This document shows, in pieces, positions 7,073 through 11,197 of a stretch of 11,197 bases of DNA (position 1 is the first letter of the stretch; every line of letters starts with the position of its first letter). The stretch spans positions 1 to 11,197 of the forward strand of contig CAUHFD010000076.1 of the NCBI GenBank assembly GCA_959605275.1. Reading direction: 5' to 3'. The notes beneath the pieces are model-generated. The model searched no databases and was not told the origin of the DNA. It saw nothing but the letters and a program-made list of their open reading frames with translations. Source of the stretch: an uncultured Eubacteriales bacterium (GTDB lineage Bacteria; Bacillota; Clostridia; Oscillospirales; Ruminococcaceae). Position numbers and translations under genes: made by a program.

Positions 7073-7113
7073 CGAAATCTTCGATTTCGTGTATTCCAAG
7101 GTTATTATAACAT
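7073..7113. repeat. Dispersed hairpin repeat, copy 2
   Basis: It contains CGAAATC-TTC-GATTTCG as a 7-bp hairpin, followed by GTGTATTCCAAGGTTATTATAACAT, nearly all shared with copy 4. On the minus strand the right end reads TGTTATAAT, an extended -10 box. Its last bases (TAACAT) are also the first bases of copy 3. Confidence 0.85.
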
Positions 7114-7203
7114 ATACCACTGGCGCAGTGAAACGAGCAGTGTTTCAATGTTCTTGAGAACGTTCGAAATCTTCGATTTCGGTCACGTTCCAAGGTTATT
7201 ATT
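7108..7203. repeat. Dispersed hairpin repeat, copy 3 (full unit)
   Basis: A full unit of about 96 bases aligned end to end with copy 4. It has three parts: a hairpin CACT/AGTG (7118-7121 with 7127-7130), a conserved block around GTGTTTCAATG, and a long hairpin made of GAACGT (7158-7163), an inner CGAAATC/GATTTCG stem, and ACGTTC (7185-7190). It ends in CCAAGGTTATTATT. Where the stems differ from copy 4, both sides of a pair have changed. Confidence 0.85.
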
Positions 7204-7241
7204 ATGCAAACTTCTCGCGTAACGAAGTGAAGCGACATAAC

Positions 7242-7278
7242 AATGTTTTTAAAAGCGCAACGTGCTTTTGAAAACATT
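7242..7278 (+). repeat. 37-base hairpin flanked by ATAAC direct repeats
   Basis: Arms 7242-7256 and 7264-7278 make a 15-bp stem (one U-G pair in the plus-strand RNA) around a 7-base loop. ATAAC lies directly on each side (7237-7241 and 7279-7283), like a short target duplication. There is no T-run on either strand, so it is not an intrinsic terminator. Confidence 0.6.
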
Positions 7279-7310
7279 ATAACACAAAAATAAAATTTTG
7301 AATATAGGAC

Positions 7311-7339
7311 TTTTCAAATAAATAATTTTGCGTTATAAT
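7311..7339 (+). promoter_or_regulatory. Probable SigA promoter of radC
   Basis: TTTTCA (7311-7316), a 17-base spacer and a perfect TATAAT (7334-7339) lie about 100 bases before the radC start codon. The -35 box is weak. Confidence 0.6.
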
Positions 7340-7446
7340 TTAAAATATATTACAATTACCGCAAGAGATTATTATGCCTTGTTTTACTGCTCCTTTATCA
7401 CAAAGCAGCAATTGCACAACTCATACATATCAAAGGAGATTTTATT

Positions 7447-8145
7447 ATGCCGCAGAACGAAAAATCGGCACTGCATAAAGGGCATCGTCAGCGATTAAAG
7501 CAACGTTTTTTATCCGATGGTCTGGATCAGTTTGAGCCGCACAACGTTCTTGAAATTCTGCTTTTCTTCGGGATTCCTCAAAAAGATACCAATCCGATTG
7601 CTCACGAATTAATAAACACATTCGGAAGCCTCTCTGCTGCCTTTGATGCCCCGTTTGAAGAGCTGTTAAAAATAAAAGGAATGACCGAAAATGCCGCCGT
7701 TTTAATGAAGATGGTGCCCGCAATCTTTCGAAGATACGAACTGGACAAGCTGGATCAGTCGGCGGTTTTAAAAAATTCCCGCGATATCGGACAATATATC
7801 AAGCCCTTCTTTAAAGGTAAGGTAAACGAAGAATTCTATGTCATCTGTTTAGATAACACCTGCAAGGTAATGTCCTGCAAAAAATTATTTGAAGGCACCA
7901 TTACATCAGCACAGATCAGCGTCCGCAAAATTGTAGAAACCGCACTTTCCTGCAATTGTGCCAATGTCATTGTTGCACACAATCATCCTCAAGGACTGGC
8001 AATACCATCCAATGCTGATATCTGTGTCACAAACGATATTTATAAGGCGTTAAAAACCTGCGAAATCCGATTGCTTGATCACCTGATTGTTTCCCCTTCG
8101 GATTATGTTTCTCTCATGGAAGGCGGTTATTTCAATCCCAGTTAA
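7447..8145 (+). CDS. radC: RadC family JAB/JAMM-domain protein
   Basis: A 232-residue RadC (UPF0758) protein. Residues about 50-95 form a helix-hairpin-helix-like segment (GSLSAAFDAPFEELLKIKGM). The C-terminal domain, from about residue 105, is a JAB1/MPN-type metalloprotease-like fold with an intact metal motif: H178-N-H180-P, S188 and D191, with E149 as a likely partner acid. RadC was once thought to act in DNA repair, but that role is not well supported; members often lie near mobile or repeat-rich DNA, as here. The start is the ATG at 7447-7449, with AAAGGAG eight bases upstream. It is the only plus-strand gene, with its own promoter and a strong terminator. It is convergent with the yhhQ-like gene, which begins at the far side of that terminator. 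Confidence 0.94.
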   Translation: MPQNEKSALHKGHRQRLKQRFLSDGLDQFEPHNVLEILLFFGIPQKDTNPIAHELINTFGSLSAAFDAPFEELLKIKGMTENAAVLMKMVPAIFRRYELDKLDQSAVLKNSRDIGQYIKPFFKGKVNEEFYVICLDNTCKVMSCKKLFEGTITSAQISVRKIVETALSCNCANVIVAHNHPQGLAIPSNADICVTNDIYKALKTCEIRLLDHLIVSPSDYVSLMEGGYFNPS

Positions 8146-8171
8146 TGAAATGGTTATTTCAGCTTACGACC

Positions 8172-8209
8172 AAAGCAACTGCTGATCATAAATCAACAGT
8201 TGCTTTTTT
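8172..8209 (+). terminator. Intrinsic terminator of radC
   Basis: AAAGCAACTG (8172-8181) pairs with CAGTTGCTTT (8197-8206), with an inner TGAT/ATCA stem and the loop CATAA, followed by six T on the plus strand. The right half lies inside the coding end of the convergent yhhQ-like gene. On the minus strand only three T follow, so it works mainly for radC. Confidence 0.9.
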
Positions 8210-8905
8210 CATTTTTCTTTTTTCCGAAATATAACGTGCCAAATAGACAATCGGGGTATCTGCAAGACTGGTGACGATAAAGATCAAATAACTGACTGCA
8301 ATAATGTGAACCAAAGTCTTGATATCATAAACGCCGCCGAAAGCGCCTATTGTGAACAAAACAGCATTTAGGAACTGGGATAATAAAGTAGATACATTGT
8401 TGCGAAACCATAAAAAGCGTTTACTGTCTCCACAACGCTTTTCGGTTATCTTCCACCATACATGATACATCCAAACATCAAATTTTTGAACGATTGCATA
8501 CACAACCAATCCCGCAAGCATGATACGCGGCGTGTTAGAAAAAACAGTTTTAATGCCGTCAAATACCAAATCATTTGCATGAGGCAAATACCACAGCCAG
8601 GATTGAGAAATGGCAATAAAGCATAATGAAGTCAAAATTCCGACGTTTACAGCTGTATTTGCCGACTTTTTCCCTTCTATCTCGCTCAAAATATCAGTAG
8701 TCAAAAAAGTAGATGCAAACAATATATTCCCTAATGTCTGTTCCATTCCAAAAGCACTAATTAAAATCATCACTTCTATATTTGCTGCTATCGTTGCCAA
8801 TACAGTCCAACAATACAATCCTTTTTTTCCAAACAAGCAATACCATAATAACACCATTCCATAGATTACAATCAAACTGGCGATAAGCAAAATTTCATTT
8901 CTCAT
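8186..8905 (-). CDS. yhhQ: Queuosine precursor transporter, YhhQ family
   Basis: A 239-residue, very hydrophobic inner-membrane protein with about six membrane segments. The family signature of YhhQ/DUF165 transporters is clear near residues 60-85 (LGNILFASTFLTTDILSEIE, then GKKSANTAV). E. coli YhhQ takes up preQ0 and preQ1, and chlamydial homologues have been linked to queuine uptake, so the substrate here may be preQ1 or queuine. The gene follows the radical SAM gene by 24 bases and is in the same riboswitch-led transcript. The best ribosome binding site (AGAGGAG, 8923-8929) lies 17 bases before the ATG at 8903-8905, which is long; an in-frame ATT at 8912-8914 would be 8 bases from it. The 3' end overlaps the terminator hairpin of radC. 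Confidence 0.92.
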   Translation of the reverse strand: MRNEILLIASLIVIYGMVLLWYCLFGKKGLYCWTVLATIAANIEVMILISAFGMEQTLGNILFASTFLTTDILSEIEGKKSANTAVNVGILTSLCFIAISQSWLWYLPHANDLVFDGIKTVFSNTPRIMLAGLVVYAIVQKFDVWMYHVWWKITEKRCGDSKRFLWFRNNVSTLLSQFLNAVLFTIGAFGGVYDIKTLVHIIAVSYLIFIVTSLADTPIVYLARYISEKRKMKKATVDL

Positions 8906-8929
8906 ATTATTAATTTTATATTCTCCTCT

Positions 8930-9649
8930 TTATTTTCCTACTCCGAAATCTGTATTATGTAATAAAATATCCACTCTGGAATTATTACGATAATTCGGAT
9001 AAATTGCTTTCATAAATGTGTCAATAACTGCCTGATCCGGATGTACCTGCGTTTTATTTGCAACCATAATATTCACGCATACTCGTTCGAAAAAATGCAG
9101 TCCGATCTCAATATCACGGCGCATGGTATCCTCTGTCTGCCCGGTAAGTCCCTGAAGCAAACAAACCTCATCAAAATATTTTGCAATATTTTTCGGATCC
9201 GATTCGGGAATCCCTTTGTTCAAATAAGATTCGCGAAAAGTATACTCAAAGGTTTCGACGCCGATTTTTGCCTTAGCAGTAATTCCGAAAGAGTCAAAAA
9301 TCGCCTTCAACGCAACCACGTCCTGCCTATGCATCCAATGGGATTCAAAATGCAACCGCGTAATATTTTTGGTTTTACAGACTTGTATAATATCCTCTAT
9401 CGTCTGCCGGTTTAAATCGACAATACTGCCGGAGTTAATTACTTCTAAACTGCCATATTTGCCGGTCACCCGCGATAAAACACCCCGATTCAAGATCGCA
9501 TTATCCTGCTCGTTTTTTGAGAAATCCATATGATAGTCACAAAATTTACAGCGTTTCCATTTGCATCCATTGCCACGCAGCAATACAATTTCCCGTGGAT
9601 TTTTTTCAGTAATCAGCGAATATCTGCAATCTTTTAAAGCGTCTTTCAT
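8930..9649 (-). CDS. Radical SAM enzyme, candidate queuine lyase (QueL-like)
   Basis: A 239-residue radical SAM-like protein. Cysteines 29, 34 and 37 (GNGCKWKRCKFCDYH) give CX4CX2C, instead of the usual CX3CX2C, for the iron-sulfur cluster. The chain continues as a compact TIM-barrel type (EVINSGSIVDLN, LHFESHWMH, AKIGVETFEYTFRE, CLLQGLTGQTEDTM). A preQ1-type riboswitch precedes it and a YhhQ transporter follows 24 bases later. Known biology: gut Clostridia have a radical SAM queuine lyase, QueL, that makes preQ1 from queuine. Assigning this protein to QueL is an inference from context and fold. The start is the ATG at 9647-9649, with GGAGG 11 bases upstream. The frame is open to an ATG at 9701-9703, also with a ribosome binding site, but that stretch contains the terminator of the expression platform. 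Confidence 0.8.
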   Translation of the reverse strand: MKDALKDCRYSLITEKNPREIVLLRGNGCKWKRCKFCDYHMDFSKNEQDNAILNRGVLSRVTGKYGSLEVINSGSIVDLNRQTIEDIIQVCKTKNITRLHFESHWMHRQDVVALKAIFDSFGITAKAKIGVETFEYTFRESYLNKGIPESDPKNIAKYFDEVCLLQGLTGQTEDTMRRDIEIGLHFFERVCVNIMVANKTQVHPDQAVIDTFMKAIYPNYRNNSRVDILLHNTDFGVGK

Positions 9650-9675
9650 GAATGGCAAAACCTCCGAACAGGCAG

Positions 9676-9698
9676 AAAAAAAGGCGCTTAACGCGCCC
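9676..9698 (-). terminator. Leader terminator (riboswitch expression platform)
   Basis: On the minus strand GGCGC (9693-9697) pairs with GCGCC (9683-9687) around GUUAA; a closing G-U pair can be added, and seven U follow (9676-9682). It lies between the riboswitch and the radical SAM start codon and would stop transcription when preQ1 is abundant. Confidence 0.82.
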
Positions 9699-9742
9699 AT
9701 CATGACGGCTGTTCCTTCTAACTAAAAGCAACAACCGATTTT

Positions 9743-9785
9743 CCCTAGTTTTTTTGATAACGGACAGGATGGTCACGAACTGTCC
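9743..9785 (-). promoter_or_regulatory. PreQ1-I riboswitch aptamer (candidate)
   Basis: On the minus-strand RNA, GGACAG (9780-9785) and CUGUCC (9762-9767) form the 6-bp P1 stem. The 12-base loop is UUCGUGACCAUC, and the tail after P1 reads GUUAUCAAAAAAACUAGGG. Stem size, the loop starting UUC and ending in C, and the A-rich tail ending in ACUAGG match the small class I preQ1 aptamer. The second (pseudoknot) helix could not be fixed by hand. Its position before a radical SAM gene and a YhhQ transporter gives strong independent support. Confidence 0.85.
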
Positions 9786-9824
9786 TATTCATTTTTTCTG
9801 TATTGCTTTAAGTACCCAACCATT

Positions 9825-9922
9825 TAACACATACCGCTTGTGCAGCGAAGCGAGCGGTGTTTCAATGCTCTTGTGAATACTAGAAATCTTCGATTTCGTG
9901 TATTCCAAGGTTATTATAACAT
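9825..9922. repeat. Dispersed hairpin repeat, copy 4 (full unit)
   Basis: About 98 bases from TAACACATACC to TTATAACATG, aligned over the full length with copy 3, 2.7 kb away, in the same orientation. Hairpins are CGCT/AGCG (9835-9838 with 9844-9847) and GAATAC/GTATTC (9875-9880 with 9900-9905), with an inner GAAAT/ATTTC stem. It fills the gap between the sir2 gene and the preQ1 riboswitch. Confidence 0.88.
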
Positions 9923-9941
9923 GCTCCAAAGCAAAATGCAA
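9913..9941 (-). promoter_or_regulatory. Possible promoter at the end of repeat copy 4
   Basis: On the minus strand, TGTTATAAT gives an extended -10 (TATAAT at 9913-9918), with TTGCAT at 9936-9941 after a 17-base spacer as a weak -35. It would start transcription inside the repeat and run through the riboswitch into the queuosine operon. No better promoter was found closer to the aptamer; a poor one (TTGGGT, 17 bases, AAAAAT) would end right at P1. Confidence 0.4.
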
Positions 9942-9942
9942 A

Positions 9943-10650
9943 TTATATTTTAATTTTTGCCATCACTTTGCCAATGTCCTCCTTAATCAACAAGGAAGCC
10001 GAACGATCCGCCGGCGTACTATCCCGATTGATAATGACCAGGTATTTTCCGCAAAAATACCGAAGTAATCCCGCAGCCGGATACACATTCAAAGAGGTAC
10101 CGCCAACAATCATCATATCGGCATTTTCAATTGCGTGAATCGAGCCTTCTACAACACGATCGTCTAATGCTTCTTCATACAAGACCACATCCGGCTTAAT
10201 GATTCCGCCGCAGCTGCAATGAGGAACAGAAAAACTTTTCTTCATATAAATTGCATCATAACATTTTCTGCAACTTTGACAATAATTTCGATGTACCGAT
10301 CCATGCAGTTCAAATACTTTCTTGCTCCCTGCCTTCTGATGCAGTCCGTCAATATTTTGTGTAATAACAGCGGACAGTTTTCCGGCATTTTCCAATTCTG
10401 CCAGTTTTATATGGGCGGGATTTGGCATTGCTTCTAAATACAGCATTTTATCCCTATAAAACTCATAAAATTCCTCTGTATGCGATTCAAAAAAAGTATG
10501 ACTTAAAATCGTTTCCGGAGGATAAGCATATTTTTGATGATAGATTCCGTCTACACTCCGAAAATCCGGAATTCCGCTTTCGGTCGAAACACCTGCGCCC
10601 CCGAAAAAAACAATGCTGTTGCTCTGATCTATCATATTTTGCAAAGTCAC
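9943..10650 (-). CDS. Sir2-family NAD-dependent protein deacylase (sirtuin)
   Basis: A 235-residue sirtuin that removes acyl groups from lysines using NAD in the cytoplasm. The NAD-binding motif FFGGAGVSTESGIPDFRS covers residues 15-32, TQNIDGLH covers 97-104, and the catalytic histidine is H116 in ELHGSVH. Four cysteines for the zinc site are present: C124, C127, C145 and C147; C130 is extra. GGTSLNVYPAAGLL near residue 188 is the second NAD segment. The start is GTG at 10648-10650, about seven bases after GGGGTG; the next in-frame ATG (10633-10635) is further away. A strong promoter lies about 60 bases upstream, and its -35 box is inside a perfect palindrome, which suggests regulation. No intrinsic terminator follows; the gene runs straight into a repeat copy. 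Confidence 0.94.
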   Translation of the reverse strand: MTLQNMIDQSNSIVFFGGAGVSTESGIPDFRSVDGIYHQKYAYPPETILSHTFFESHTEEFYEFYRDKMLYLEAMPNPAHIKLAELENAGKLSAVITQNIDGLHQKAGSKKVFELHGSVHRNYCQSCRKCYDAIYMKKSFSVPHCSCGGIIKPDVVLYEEALDDRVVEGSIHAIENADMMIVGGTSLNVYPAAGLLRYFCGKYLVIINRDSTPADRSASLLIKEDIGKVMAKIKI

Positions 10651-10709
10651 GATATTTCACCCCACATGATGAAAGTATGCCTTAAAATATTCGCATTGAT
10701 ATTATCTAT

Positions 10710-10738
10710 ATTATACCACACTCATGCAGGTTTGGCAA
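10710..10738 (-). promoter_or_regulatory. SigA promoter of the sirtuin gene, extended -10
   Basis: TTGCCA (10733-10738), a 17-base spacer ending in TGG, and a perfect TATAAT (10710-10715) on the minus strand. This is a strong promoter with an extended -10 element. Confidence 0.85.
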
Positions 10739-10745
10739 ACCTGCA
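10725..10745. promoter_or_regulatory. 21-bp perfect palindrome over the sirtuin -35 box
   Basis: TGCAGGTTTG (10725-10734), a central G, and CAAACCTGCA (10736-10745) are exact inverted arms. The -35 box lies within it, so a bound dimeric repressor would block the promoter. The protein that binds is unknown. Confidence 0.65.
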
Positions 10746-10760
10746 GCCACAATCACAACG

Positions 10761-10801
10761 AAAAAACGGATATTCCGGTTAATGTCGGAATATCCGTTTT
10801 T
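10761..10801 (-). terminator. Intrinsic terminator of the lipoprotein gene (bidirectional shape)
   Basis: Arms 10762-10777 and 10786-10801 pair perfectly over 16 bp around an 8-base loop. A-runs and T-runs at both ends allow use on both strands; the gene it ends is the lipoprotein gene, whose stop codon is 3 bases away. Confidence 0.93.
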
Positions 10802-10803
10802 CC

Positions 10804-11013
10804 TTATCTCATATCGCTGACAATATCAGAAATGATGCTTTCTGTTTTGTCTTCTGCTTCGGAAATAACTCCTCCAGCTTTACTGATTACATCCGAAACA
10901 GTGTCTTTCGTTGACTGAACATCCGATGCGATTCCCTCTCCGGTTTTTGTACATCCAACCGCAAAAGACATAACTGCTATTACAGCAGCTGCTAAAATAA
11001 AACCTTTTTTCAT
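10804..11013 (-). CDS. Small secreted lipoprotein with an amphipathic helical tail
   Basis: A 69-residue protein with a signal peptide (MKKGFILAAAVIAVMSFAVG) and a lipobox ending in C21 (AVGC), so it should be lipidated and anchored on the outer face of the membrane. The mature 49 residues are rich in serine, aspartate, valine and isoleucine with a near-periodic pattern (SDVQSTKDTVSDVISKAGGV and then ISEAEDKTESIISDIVSDM). This fits one long amphipathic or coiled-coil helix. No known domain or function is recognised. The start is the ATG at 11011-11013, with AAAGGGG seven bases upstream. It has a strong terminator immediately after the stop codon and a leader hairpin before the ribosome binding site, so it is transcribed alone. 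Confidence 0.82.
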   Translation of the reverse strand: MKKGFILAAAVIAVMSFAVGCTKTGEGIASDVQSTKDTVSDVISKAGGVISEAEDKTESIISDIVSDMR

Positions 11014-11028
11014 CTTGGTGCCCCTTTC

Positions 11029-11052
11029 CGGCGGTTCGCTATATTACCGCCG
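11029..11052 (-). promoter_or_regulatory. Leader hairpin before the lipoprotein gene
   Basis: CGGCGGT (11029-11035) and ACCGCCG (11046-11052) form a 7-bp GC-rich stem with a 10-base loop, just upstream of the ribosome binding site AAAGGGG. It may protect the 5' end of the mRNA or affect ribosome access; neither is shown. Further upstream to the window end there is no clear promoter, only a direct repeat CATGATAA. Confidence 0.5.
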
Positions 11053-11155
11053 TTTCATATTCTTATCATGATGAAATAAACTATTTTTATCATGTTTTAT
11101 GAAAATACAAGATGCACGTTTAGGATTTGAGATTTATTACTGTTTATGTAGTAAA

Positions 11156-11183
11156 GCAGCCTCCCAAATATTTGGCAGGCTGC
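11156..11183 (-). terminator. Terminator-like hairpin of a gene beyond the right edge
   Basis: GCAGCCT (11156-11162) and AGGCTGC (11177-11183) pair, with an inner CCAA/TTGG stem after one mismatch. On the minus strand only UUUA follows, so it is a weak terminator for an upstream gene outside the window. On the plus strand a T-run comes 9 bases later (11193-11197). Confidence 0.5.
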
Positions 11184-11197
11184 AGTGTGTAATTTTT

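Noticed and set aside
6926..7203. Repeat cluster as a CRISPR array
   Set aside because: Only three copies with irregular spacing, spacers that themselves fold or contain repeat parts, a further copy 2.7 kb away, and no cas genes.
6884..7277. Two overlapping minus-strand open frames of 78 and 107 codons in the repeat cluster
   Set aside because: They are made almost wholly of repeat sequence (the same NNLGIHEIED string recurs from the repeat core) and GC-rich hairpins, so they are by-products of the repeats.
7242..7278. The 37-base hairpin as a terminator
   Set aside because: Neither strand has a T-run after the stem, and there is no gene ending next to it.
7374..7478. A 34-codon plus-strand frame upstream of and overlapping the radC start
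   Set aside because: It has only a poor ribosome binding site, unremarkable amino acid content, and no sign of coding; it overlaps radC out of frame.

Overview
The window looks like chromosomal DNA of a low-to-moderate GC Firmicute, most likely a gut-type Clostridia (Oscillospirales/Ruminococcaceae-like). The basis is SigA-type promoters, strong AGGAGG-like ribosome binding sites, U-tract terminators, the rpsO-pnp neighbourhood and the protein types. The exact taxon is an inference. All genes lie on the minus strand except radC.

From left to right, positions 1-1792 hold a tetR-led block read leftwards. It runs from a consensus promoter with two operator palindromes, through tetR, a flavodoxin gene cut down to 24 codons, and a small P-loop kinase, to a SAM methyltransferase that leaves the window. 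Positions 1845-4666 hold the RNA and ribosome genes pnp and rpsO, each with its own terminator. rpsO has a consensus promoter and a structured leader. Positions 4682-6858 hold an RluA-family pseudouridine synthase overlapping an apgM-type phosphoglycerate mutase. Positions 6884-7300 have no gene; they carry a cluster of hairpin-forming repeats. radC (plus strand) follows and ends in a terminator laid over the 3' end of the convergent gene.

Positions 8186-9785 are the most interesting part. A preQ1-I-like riboswitch and an intrinsic terminator precede a radical SAM enzyme with an atypical CX4CX2C cysteine motif, followed by a YhhQ-family queuosine-precursor transporter. Together they read as a preQ1-regulated queuine/preQ1 salvage operon. 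The radical SAM protein is a good candidate for the queuine lyase (QueL) that regenerates preQ1 from queuine.

Positions 9825-9922 hold another copy of the repeat. Then come a Sir2 deacetylase, whose promoter -35 lies in a perfect 21-bp palindrome, a strong terminator, and a 69-residue lipoprotein gene. The right edge carries a terminator-like hairpin of a gene outside the window.
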